Source of the DNA: an uncultured Clostridia bacterium
GTDB lineage: Bacteria > Bacillota > Clostridia > Lachnospirales > Lachnospiraceae
DNA: 12,628 nt
Assembly: GCA_946611595.1 (NCBI GenBank)
Contig: CAMODY010000042.1
Span: 1-12,628, forward strand
Direction of reading: 5' to 3'
The notes below the pieces were generated by a model. The model was not told the DNA's origin and did no database searches. It saw nothing but the letters and a program-made list of their open reading frames with translations. Positions within the stretch are counted from its first letter, which is position 1. Each line of letters opens with the position of its first letter. Positions 7,983 to 12,628 of the stretch are shown here, piece after piece. The position numbers and the translations under genes are program-made.

Positions 7983-8025
7983 TGTTTATAACCTCGTATA
8001 CAGTTTTGGAAGAATCTGTTGATAG
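7983..8025. promoter_or_regulatory. Two weak DnaA-box-like sites
   Basis: TGTTTATAA (7983-7991) and TGTTGATAG (8017-8025) are each two bases from TGTGGATAA. Alone they would be easy chance matches in A/T-rich DNA; their value is that they join several others in the same gap. Confidence 0.3.
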
Positions 8026-8062
8026 ATTTTTCTTAAAATTTCCTTATTTTTTCATTCACCTT

Positions 8063-8071
8063 TTATCAACA
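8063..8071. promoter_or_regulatory. DnaA-box-like site TTATCAACA
   Basis: One mismatch from TTATCCACA. The identical 9-mer, in the same orientation, occurs in the main cluster at 9654-9662, which supports its being a real variant box. Confidence 0.5.
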
Positions 8072-8097
8072 AGAAAGAAACAATCTAAAGCTTGATA

Positions 8098-8106
8098 TGT
8101 GAATAA
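8098..8106. promoter_or_regulatory. DnaA-box-like site TGTGAATAA
   Basis: One mismatch from TGTGGATAA. It lies just past the dnaA stop codon and faces the site at 8063-8071. An A/T-rich stretch (8026-8056) follows on the dnaN side. Confidence 0.45.
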
Positions 8107-8115
8107 GAGGTGGAA

Positions 8116-9474
8116 TCAGGAAGGGATGATTTTTTTCTTTAAAATTTCAACATCACTTCTGACTTTGTCGTTTTCTTCTATTTCTTTCTGTATTTTTTCA
8201 TATCCGTGAATGATTGTGGTATGATCTCTGTTTCCTAAATTCTTTCCTATTAAAGAAAGGGCCACATCTGTTAAGGTACGGCAAAGATACATGATCAGCT
8301 GTCTTGGATACACGATATCCTGGCTTCTCTTTTTTGATACGATATCGGAAACAGAAACATTAAAATGTTCAGCGACGATCTTAATGATCATATCCGGAGT
8401 GATTTCTTTTTGTGCCTCGATGATGATGTCCTGAAGGACACTTTCTGCAAACGGAAGCGTAATAGGAGAAGAAGTCAGCTTGGAGTATGCGATAATCTTC
8501 GTTAAGCCGCCTTCCAGTTCTCTGATATTGGAACTTACGTTTTCTGCAATATAATCCACAACTTCTGCCGGGATTTCAGGAGCATTTTCCAGTTCAATCT
8601 TTTTCTTAAGGATTGCAACACGTGTCTCATAGTTCGGAGACTGAATATCAACCGGAAGGCCCCATAAGAAACGGGAACACAGTCGCTCTTCTAAGTTATC
8701 GATTTCCTTTGGAGGTTTATCCGAGGAAATGATGATCTGCTTTTTATTTTCATACAGAGCGTTGAATGTGTGGAAAAATTCCTGCTGTGTGCTGGCTTTT
8801 CCACTGATGAACTGGATATCGTCGATTAAAAGGACATCCACGTTTCTGTATTTTTCCCTGAAGAGGGTATTTGCCATAGGATTGTCGTTGCTGGAGCGGA
8901 TTGCATCAATGATCTCGTTTGTGAAGGTTTCACTTGTGATGTATAAAACCTTCATGTCCGGATTGCGCTGCAAAATAAAATGTGCGATTGCCTGCATGAG
9001 ATGCGTTTTTCCAAGACCTACACCACCGTAGATATAAAGAGGGTTGTAGATTTCTGCCGGAGATTCCGCAACTGCTAAGGCAGCAGCATGTGCTAAGTTG
9101 TTATTTTCTCCTACAACGAAAGAAGAAAAGGTATATTTTGGATTGAGGCCTGCTTTTTCAAAAATATCCATCTGATCCTTGCTGTCGTTTAAAGCAGTAA
9201 TCTTTTCTTTCAGCTGATCAGGAAGGACAAATTCGATTTCAAAAGGCTCTCCTACAACTTCTTCTACGCAGACCTTAAGAGGGAGATAATATTTCTTTTT
9301 TATGTACTGCAGACCGATTGACTCTTCCGGAACGACGATGATTATGGTATTGTTCTCTACAGAAACCACTTCCAGAGGAAGAAGCCAGGTTTTAAAAGAT
9401 ACATCAGAAATATCATGTTCCTGCTTTAAATGCTCTAAAATTGCAGGCCATTGTTCTTTTATGGTCTCTAACAT
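8116..9474 (-). CDS. dnaA: Chromosomal replication initiator protein DnaA
   Basis: DnaA binds DnaA boxes at oriC, forms an ATP-dependent filament and melts the origin; it also controls its own gene. The 452 residues match the family. Domain I (about 1-85) and a short linker lead to the AAA+ domain, with Walker A GGVGLGKTH (150-158), Walker B VLLIDDIQF (214-222), R264 and the arginine finger R268 in ERLCSRF, and the sensor II region NIRELEGGL (316-324). Domain IV ends in the helix-turn-helix, with the signature GNRDHTTIIHGY at 414-425 recognising the box. C266 and L270 differ from the Arg/Lys and Glu/Gly I remember there in E. coli and B. subtilis. GGAGAG lies five bases upstream of the ATG. 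A strong promoter is at 9535-9563, and DnaA boxes just beyond it suggest autoregulation. Confidence 0.99.
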   Translation of the reverse strand: MLETIKEQWPAILEHLKQEHDISDVSFKTWLLPLEVVSVENNTIIIVVPEESIGLQYIKKKYYLPLKVCVEEVVGEPFEIEFVLPDQLKEKITALNDSKDQMDIFEKAGLNPKYTFSSFVVGENNNLAHAAALAVAESPAEIYNPLYIYGGVGLGKTHLMQAIAHFILQRNPDMKVLYITSETFTNEIIDAIRSSNDNPMANTLFREKYRNVDVLLIDDIQFISGKASTQQEFFHTFNALYENKKQIIISSDKPPKEIDNLEERLCSRFLWGLPVDIQSPNYETRVAILKKKIELENAPEIPAEVVDYIAENVSSNIRELEGGLTKIIAYSKLTSSPITLPFAESVLQDIIIEAQKEITPDMIIKIVAEHFNVSVSDIVSKKRSQDIVYPRQLIMYLCRTLTDVALSLIGKNLGNRDHTTIIHGYEKIQKEIEENDKVRSDVEILKKKIIPS

Positions 9475-9499
9475 AAAAACTCTCCACTTACAAGAAATA

Positions 9500-9520
9500 A
9501 AGCGGTTTGAATCGCCGCTT
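9500..9520 (-). promoter_or_regulatory. Hairpin in the dnaA 5' leader
   Basis: AAGCGG (9500-9505) pairs perfectly with CCGCTT (9515-9520) across a 9-base loop. From the promoter at 9535-9563, transcription should begin near 9528, so this stem lies in the leader, starting 26 nt ahead of the ATG. On the mRNA a U-rich run (TTTATTT) follows. It might tune translation, stabilise the transcript or cause weak attenuation; the stem is short. Confidence 0.45.
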
Positions 9521-9534
9521 AAAATGTTATAGCT

Positions 9535-9563
9535 ATTATATTATATATAAGGAAAGAATTCAA
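9535..9563 (-). promoter_or_regulatory. dnaA promoter (sigma-A type)
   Basis: Reading leftward, TTGAAT (9558-9563) is followed after exactly 17 nt by a perfect TATAAT (9535-9540). This gives a leader of about 54 nt for dnaA. Degenerate DnaA boxes at 9572-9589 sit only 8 bp upstream of the -35, where bound DnaA could repress the promoter. Confidence 0.85.
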
Positions 9564-9571
9564 TAAAATAC

Positions 9572-9589
9572 TGTGGAAAACCATCCACA
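9572..9589. promoter_or_regulatory. Pair of degenerate, inverted DnaA boxes next to the dnaA promoter
   Basis: TGTGGAAAA (9572-9580, one mismatch) abuts CCATCCACA (9581-9589, two mismatches) on the opposite strand, giving an inverted repeat TGTGGA-N6-TCCACA. The placement just upstream of the dnaA -35 fits DnaA autoregulation as well as origin function. Confidence 0.6.
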
Positions 9590-9606
9590 AAAGGTAGTGA
9601 AAAAGC

Positions 9607-9627
9607 TGTGGATAAAATTGTGGATAA
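9607..9627. promoter_or_regulatory. Two exact DnaA boxes in tandem
   Basis: TGTGGATAA occurs at 9607-9615 and again at 9619-9627, same orientation, 12 bp start to start. Both match the consensus TTATCCACA exactly on the minus strand. Close spacing favours cooperative DnaA binding. Confidence 0.93.
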
Positions 9628-9653
9628 TTCTTTTAAAAATAGTTTTTAACATT

Positions 9654-9674
9654 TTATCAACAGAATGTGGATAA
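9654..9674. promoter_or_regulatory. Variant and exact DnaA boxes facing each other
   Basis: TTATCAACA (9654-9662, one mismatch) and the exact box TGTGGATAA (9666-9674) lie on opposite strands with a 3-bp gap. The exact box is the third perfect copy in the cluster. Confidence 0.85.
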
Positions 9675-9720
9675 ATTTTAAACTGGAAAAGTATACAGAA
9701 TTTATCGTATTTTCAGGGAC

Positions 9721-9737
9721 TTTTTGAATTTCAAAAA
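9721..9737. repeat. A/T-rich palindrome in oriC
   Basis: TTTTTGAA, a single central T, then TTCAAAAA gives perfect 8-bp arms. It has no G/C-rich stem, so it is a poor terminator. Possible roles are a bent-DNA or architectural protein site. Function is unknown. Confidence 0.5.
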
Positions 9738-9744
9738 AAGTAAT

Positions 9745-9759
9745 ACACAGGATCTGTGT
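9745..9759. repeat. Palindrome ACACAG-GAT-CTGTGT in oriC
   Basis: Perfect 6-bp arms around GAT. It resembles a dimeric regulator site in shape. It is not a DnaA box and I do not recognise the protein that would bind it. Confidence 0.5.
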
Positions 9760-9785
9760 TTTCAGAGTGAGTTTACAAAATATAG

Positions 9786-9795
9786 ATGTGCACAT
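9786..9795. repeat. Palindrome ATGTGCACAT in oriC
   Basis: A perfect 10-bp palindrome without a spacer, between the A/T-rich palindromes and the rpmH-side DnaA box. Role unknown. Confidence 0.45.
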
Positions 9796-9808
9796 AAAAA
9801 GCCTGAAA

Positions 9809-9817
9809 AGTGGATAA
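9809..9817. promoter_or_regulatory. DnaA-box-like site AGTGGATAA near the rpmH promoter
   Basis: One mismatch from TGTGGATAA, same orientation as the exact boxes, ending 18 bp before the rpmH -35. It may let DnaA influence rpmH transcription or mark the far edge of the origin. Confidence 0.55.
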
Positions 9818-9835
9818 ATACAGTAAAATCAGGGC

Positions 9836-9864
9836 TTGACGAGGAAAGATAGTTCGCATATAAT
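9836..9864 (+). promoter_or_regulatory. rpmH promoter (sigma-A type)
   Basis: TTGACG (9836-9841) and a perfect TATAAT (9859-9864) are 17 bp apart, close to ideal. Transcription should start near 9871. The short leader contains a small hairpin, CTGTT (9872-9876) with AACAG (9882-9886), directly before the ribosome site. Confidence 0.9.
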
Positions 9865-9908
9865 TGTTTTGCTGTTTTTCCAACAGTAGAAAAGGAGGTG
9901 GAAGTCTC

Positions 9909-10046
9909 ATGAGTAAAATGACATTTCAGCCGAAAAAAAGATCAAGAGCAAAAGTTCATGGTTTTAGAGCAAGAATGAGCACCCCGGGCGGAAGAAAAGT
10001 ATTAGCTGCACGGAGAGCTAAAGGAAGAAAAGTATTATCAGCTTAA
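9909..10046 (+). CDS. rpmH: 50S ribosomal protein L34
   Basis: L34 is a small, very basic protein of the large ribosomal subunit. The 45 residues show the family pattern MTFQPKKRSRAKVHGFRARM then STPGGRKVLAARRAKGRKVL, with almost no acidic residues. The reading frame is open further upstream to an ATG at 9864, but that start overlaps the promoter -10; the near-perfect Shine-Dalgarno AAAGGAGGTG at 9891-9900 points to the ATG at 9909, giving the start MSKMTFQ. It is first in the rightward block, beside oriC as in most bacteria. A hairpin that begins at its stop codon probably limits read-through into rnpA, so L34 can be made in larger amounts than the genes behind it. Confidence 0.98.
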   Translation: MSKMTFQPKKRSRAKVHGFRARMSTPGGRKVLAARRAKGRKVLSA

Positions 10047-10080
10047 GACCACCTAATAAGAAAGGTGGTCTTTCTTCTTT
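10045..10080 (+). terminator. Terminator/attenuator between rpmH and rnpA
   Basis: A 10-bp stem (10045-10054 with 10063-10072; G/C-rich core GACCACC/GGTGGTC) with an 8-base loop is followed by TTTCTTCTTT. The last two bases of the rpmH stop codon form the base of the stem. As rnpA and the genes behind it have no clear promoter of their own, partial read-through is likely. Confidence 0.85.
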
Positions 10081-10102
10081 AACGTTCAGGGAGGATTTTT
10101 AA

Positions 10103-10438
10103 ATGCGTAATATAGACAGCTTAAAAAATACTTCCGAATTTAAAGAAGTTTATGAGAAGGGGACGTCTAAGGCGAACAAATTACTGGTACTTTATGTACT
10201 GGAAAAAGAAGGCGGAAAGAAATTAGGTATTTCCGCGAGCAAAAAAATCGGAAACAGCGTCGTTCGGCACAGGACAGCCCGCCTGATCAGAGAAAGTTAT
10301 GTGGCGGTAAAAGACCGTCTTCCGGAAGATTGCAGATTCGTGGTCGTTGCCAGACCTGCGATCAAAGGAAAAAAGCAACCCGAAGTGGAAGATGCCTTGC
10401 TCCATTTATGCAGGCTCCACAAACTCATAAAACAATGA
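10103..10438 (+). CDS. rnpA: Ribonuclease P protein component
   Basis: RnpA is the protein cofactor of the RNase P ribozyme, which removes the 5' leader of pre-tRNAs. The 111 residues fit the family. The N-terminal part (SLKNTSEFKEVYEKG, 6-20) and the central helix with the RNR motif (SKKIGNSVVRHRTARLIRES, 46-65) are clear. The motif here reads R55-H56-R57-T58-A59-R60, with His and Ala where Asn and Lys are usual, while the contacting arginines are kept. GGGAGGA seven bases upstream sets the ATG start. It lies behind the rpmH terminator and overlaps yidD by 4 bp (ATGA), so the two are probably translationally coupled. Its RNA partner gene (rnpB) is not in this window. Confidence 0.97.
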   Translation: MRNIDSLKNTSEFKEVYEKGTSKANKLLVLYVLEKEGGKKLGISASKKIGNSVVRHRTARLIRESYVAVKDRLPEDCRFVVVARPAIKGKKQPEVEDALLHLCRLHKLIKQ

Positions 10439-10650
10439 TTAAAAAGTTTTTAATAGCTGGAATCAAGTTTTATAGAAAGTATCTTTCCGGGTTAAAAAGA
10501 TATTCACATTGTAAATATTACCCTACCTGTTCTCAGTATGCCATCGAGGCAATCGAGAAGTATGGTCCGCTTAAAGGACTCGGCCTTGCAATCTGGCGAA
10601 TCTTAAGATGCAATCCGTTCTCCAAGGGTGGTTACGACCCGGTACCATAA
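10435..10650 (+). CDS. yidD: Membrane protein insertion efficiency factor YidD
   Basis: YidD is a small membrane-associated protein that aids insertion of membrane proteins by YidC. The chosen 71-residue form starts at the ATG at 10435, which overlaps the rnpA stop in an ATGA arrangement; the frame is open further upstream inside rnpA, but the family begins with the short amphipathic helix seen here (MIKKFLIAGIKFYRKYLS). The hallmark HCKYYPTCSQYAIEAI (25-40) carries C26 and C32, with C59 in ILRCNPFSKGGYDPVP, also a family hallmark. There is no true transmembrane segment. The stop codon runs straight into the yidC ribosome site, so rnpA, yidD and yidC look like one translation chain. Confidence 0.96.
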   Translation: MIKKFLIAGIKFYRKYLSGLKRYSHCKYYPTCSQYAIEAIEKYGPLKGLGLAIWRILRCNPFSKGGYDPVP

Positions 10651-10665
10651 GGAGGAAATCTATCC

Positions 10666-11988
10666 GTGTTTAATTTTTTACTGGCAGCATCCAGCTGCGC
10701 CGGCTCTTCTGCAGGTGGCGCGGGCTGTTATGATTGGCCGATTATTAAGCAGATCGTTATTGTTTTCGGATGGGCTATTGAGTATATCTACAGATTCTTA
10801 GATCTGATCGGTATTGCAAATATCGGTCTGGTTATTATTCTGTTTACGCTCGTTGTAAAATTCATTCTTTTACCTTTAACGATCAAACAGCAGAAGTTTT
10901 CCAAGCTGACATCTATCATGCAGCCGGAAATCAAAGCAATCCAGAAAAAATATGAAGGCAGAAGAGATAATTACTCTATGCAGGCAATGCAGGAAGAGAC
11001 AAAAGCTGTCTATGCGAAGTATGGTGTTTCCCAGATGGGTGGCTGCCTGCAGACCTTTATTCAGATGCCTGTCATCATCGCCCTTTATGGTGCGATCCGT
11101 CAGCTGCCGACTTTGATCGATGCGCTGGCACAGCCGCTTGAGAAAATCGTTAATATCTTAAACAACAGCGGTCTTGATTTTTCATCTATCGCATCAGGAC
11201 TTGGTAACAGTGAAGTCGCTGTAAATACACAGATGACGACACTCTACTCTCTTCCAATGAAGAGCTGGGATGCGCTGACAGCTATGTTCAGTGGTGCAGA
11301 TGCAACGGCGATCACACAGGCTCATCAGCAGATGCAGTCCGTCAACGGCTTTTTAGGATTTGACTTAAGCCAGACACCGTGGAATTTAATGCTTGGCGGC
11401 GGAATCGGAATCATCGCAGTATTGATTCCGTTGATCGCAGGTGCATCACAGTGGCTTTCCATGAAGCTAACACAGGCTAAAGGCGGAAATACAGCTGGTG
11501 ATACCACAGCTGCAACAATGAACTCCATGAGCTATGTTATGCCGCTGATTTCTGTATTCTTCTGTTTCACATTCAATGCAGGCATCGGTCTTTACTGGGC
11601 AGCAAGTTCCCTGTTCCAGGTCGTACTGCAGATCTTTATCAACCGTCATTATCGTAAGATCGATATGGATGAGTTTGTTAAGAATAATCTTGAAAAAGCA
11701 GAAGAAAAAGCAAAGAAGAAAAGAGAAAAGAAAGGCGTCAGTGCCAATACTCTTTATCAGGCTGCAAATACAAGCACAAAGAATATCGAGCAGGCTCCGG
11801 CAAACAGCAACCCGAATTCTATTGCTGCCAGAGCAAACTTAAATGTTGCCGATTCAAACACCAAGAAAACTGCTCCACCGGCAAATTCCCTTGCAGCAAA
11901 AGCAGGAATGGTACAGCAGTACAACGAAGAACATGGTGATGTACCGGATACAAATGGCAAAACGCAGCGGAAAAAATATAAGAAGTAG
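10666..11988 (+). CDS. yidC: Membrane protein insertase YidC/Oxa1 family
   Basis: YidC inserts and folds proteins in the cytoplasmic membrane, alone or with SecYEG. The start is GTG at 10666, chosen because TAAGGAGG ends ten bases upstream. Hydrophobic segments fall near residues 51-73, 127-147, 241-262, 288-303 and 307-325, the five-helix YidC core, with another hydrophobic or interface helix at 26-46. The cytoplasmic helical hairpin is about 74-125 (QPEIKAIQKKYEGRR... to VSQMGGCLQ), and FIQMPVIIALYGAIR (131-145) is a family hallmark. K65 takes the place of the conserved groove arginine. The outer loop between the second and third core helices spans about 148-238, longer than I remember for B. 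subtilis or E. coli. The tail (330-440) is basic, ending QRKKYKK. No standard lipoprotein signal is seen, unlike SpoIIIJ. Confidence 0.96.
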   Translation: MFNFLLAASSCAGSSAGGAGCYDWPIIKQIVIVFGWAIEYIYRFLDLIGIANIGLVIILFTLVVKFILLPLTIKQQKFSKLTSIMQPEIKAIQKKYEGRRDNYSMQAMQEETKAVYAKYGVSQMGGCLQTFIQMPVIIALYGAIRQLPTLIDALAQPLEKIVNILNNSGLDFSSIASGLGNSEVAVNTQMTTLYSLPMKSWDALTAMFSGADATAITQAHQQMQSVNGFLGFDLSQTPWNLMLGGGIGIIAVLIPLIAGASQWLSMKLTQAKGGNTAGDTTAATMNSMSYVMPLISVFFCFTFNAGIGLYWAASSLFQVVLQIFINRHYRKIDMDEFVKNNLEKAEEKAKKKREKKGVSANTLYQAANTSTKNIEQAPANSNPNSIAARANLNVADSNTKKTAPPANSLAAKAGMVQQYNEEHGDVPDTNGKTQRKKYKK

Positions 11989-12002
11989 TTCAGGAGGCAG
12001 AC

Positions 12003-12626
12003 ATGGAGTATAGAGAATTTACTGCTAAGACCGTCGACGAAGCGATCACAGAAGCTACCGTCGCATTCGGTACTACCAGTGATAAGATAGAATATGAAGT
12101 TGTAGAAGAAGGAAGCAGCGGACTTTTAGGACTGTTTTCCAAAAACGCAGTAATCAAAGCAAGATGCAAAGATACTATGGCAGATCAGGTCAATGCATTC
12201 ATTATGGAAATGCTTGATAAAATGGAAATGCCGGCAGAGGCTGAGATCGCGATTGATGAAGAAGAAAAAGTGATCAACATCAATCTGACTGGCGAAGACA
12301 CAGGTGATCTGATCGGAAAGCGCGGTGCAAACCTTGACGCTATGCAGTATCTGATCAGTATCGTTGTGAACAAGAATTCCGAGGATTACTACAGAGTAAA
12401 ACTTGATACAAAGGAATTCCGTGAAAGAAGACAGAAGACTTTAGAGAATCTTGCAAAGAATGTTGCATCCAAAGTAAAAAAGACCAGACGGAAAGTCGTA
12501 CTCGAGCCGATGAATCCGTACGAAAGAAGAGTCATCCACTCCTATCTTCAGGCTGATAAAAATGTCACAACGAAGAGTGAGGGCGAGGAGCCGAACCGGA
12601 GAGTGGTTGTTTTCTACAAACGATAG
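12003..12626 (+). CDS. jag: RNA-binding protein Jag/KhpB (SpoIIIJ-associated)
   Basis: Jag (KhpB) is an RNA-binding protein that in Firmicutes acts with KhpA and affects cell shape, division or envelope synthesis. All 207 residues are present. The Jag-N domain covers about 1-52 (KTVDEAITEA, then YEVVEEGSSGLLGLFSKNAVI). The KH domain is about 85-140, with its GKRG loop at 105-108. The R3H domain covers about 140-206, with R175 and H179 forming RxxxH in NPYERRVIHSYL. AGGAGG five bases upstream of the ATG sets the start, and yidC ends 14 nt earlier. The constant pairing of yidC with jag suggests linked work at the membrane, although the molecular link is not settled. The TAG stop lies two bases from the window end. 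Confidence 0.97.
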   Translation: MEYREFTAKTVDEAITEATVAFGTTSDKIEYEVVEEGSSGLLGLFSKNAVIKARCKDTMADQVNAFIMEMLDKMEMPAEAEIAIDEEEKVININLTGEDTGDLIGKRGANLDAMQYLISIVVNKNSEDYYRVKLDTKEFRERRQKTLENLAKNVASKVKKTRRKVVLEPMNPYERRVIHSYLQADKNVTTKSEGEEPNRRVVVFYKR

Positions 12627-12628
12627 TA

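Larger units (their letters stand above)
7858..8115. other. dnaA-dnaN intergenic region, candidate second half of a bipartite oriC
   Basis: This gap has no gene. It carries several 9-mers one to two bases from the DnaA box consensus TTATCCACA, on both strands, plus A/T-rich stretches (7890-7911 and roughly 8026-8056). In B. subtilis the dnaA-dnaN gap holds the unwinding site and works with the boxes upstream of dnaA. The same arrangement is inferred here from position and motif content. No exact consensus box is present, and no clear DnaA-trio series was found. Confidence 0.55.
9475..9908. other. Replication origin oriC (dnaA-rpmH intergenic region)
   Basis: This 434-bp gap between divergent dnaA and rpmH is the expected place for a Firmicute chromosome origin. 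It has three exact DnaA boxes (9607, 9619, 9666), several near matches, long A/T-rich stretches, a promoter facing each way and three unexplained palindromes (9721-9795). All genes on both sides point away from it, consistent with co-orientation with leaving forks. I see no protein-coding gene in it apart from the promoter and leader of rpmH. Confidence 0.92.

Noticed and set aside
9721..9737. Terminator at the A/T-rich palindrome
   Set aside because: The stem has almost no G/C, and no transcript from either gene is expected to reach it in the right direction.
9864..9908. An upstream ATG that would lengthen L34 by 15 residues
   Set aside because: It overlaps the promoter -10 box and lacks a ribosome site; AAAGGAGGTG is placed for the ATG at 9909.
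9475..9908. A ParB (parS) site near the origin
   Set aside because: I looked for a TGTTTCACGTGAAACA-like palindrome and saw none; soj/spo0J are normally further along from jag, outside the window.
10666..10728. Lipoprotein signal at the YidC N-terminus (C11 or C21)
   Set aside because: There is no positively charged start, the hydrophobic stretch is too short and the residues before each Cys do not fit a lipobox.
1..12628. Mobile element, CRISPR array, tRNA/rRNA gene, defence or secretion system
   Set aside because: All sequence is accounted for by core origin-region genes, one partial regulator and short gaps; no terminal repeats, spacer arrays or RNA gene folds were seen.

Overview
This window is the chromosomal replication-origin region of a low-to-moderate GC Firmicute. 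Gene order and protein wording fit the class Clostridia, most likely family Lachnospiraceae. The family call is an inference from remembered sequence style (for example the GyrA stretch around residues 79-112 and the RpmH start MSKMTFQPKK), not from a search.

Layout: a leftward (minus-strand) block reads dnaA, dnaN, yaaA, recF, gyrB, gyrA from about 9474 down to 898. A rightward (plus-strand) block reads rpmH, rnpA, yidD, yidC, jag from 9909 to 12626. The 434-bp gap between dnaA and rpmH (9475-9908) holds a cluster of DnaA boxes, including three exact TGTGGATAA copies, and two divergent, near-consensus housekeeping promoters. A second 258-bp gap between dnaA and dnaN (7858-8115) has degenerate DnaA boxes and a 22-nt pure A/T tract, which suggests a bipartite origin like that of Bacillus subtilis. 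Beyond gyrA there is a 13-bp-stem terminator. Left of it lies the N-terminal part of a minus-strand regulator with a PocR-type sensory domain, cut by the window edge; being unfinished it is easy to miss.

How the genes work together: DnaA unwinds the origin and DnaN clamps the polymerase. RecF acts in gap repair at stalled forks, and GyrB/GyrA remove the supercoils made by replication. YaaA is a small S4-type RNA-binding protein. On the other side are ribosomal protein L34, the protein part of RNase P, the YidD/YidC membrane-insertion pair and the RNA-binding protein Jag (KhpB). Genes in the leftward block are tightly packed: 1-nt, 12-nt and 24-nt gaps and one 10-bp overlap. Every gene is transcribed away from the origin.

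I found no mobile element, tRNA, rRNA, CRISPR array or defence system, and no clear undescribed system. The points most worth a second look are the possible second origin half in the dnaA-dnaN gap, three unexplained palindromes beside the main DnaA-box cluster, a hairpin in the dnaA leader, the Gly at the quinolone-pocket position of GyrA, the enlarged outer loop and Lys-for-Arg groove residue of YidC, and the palindromes in front of the PocR-type regulator.
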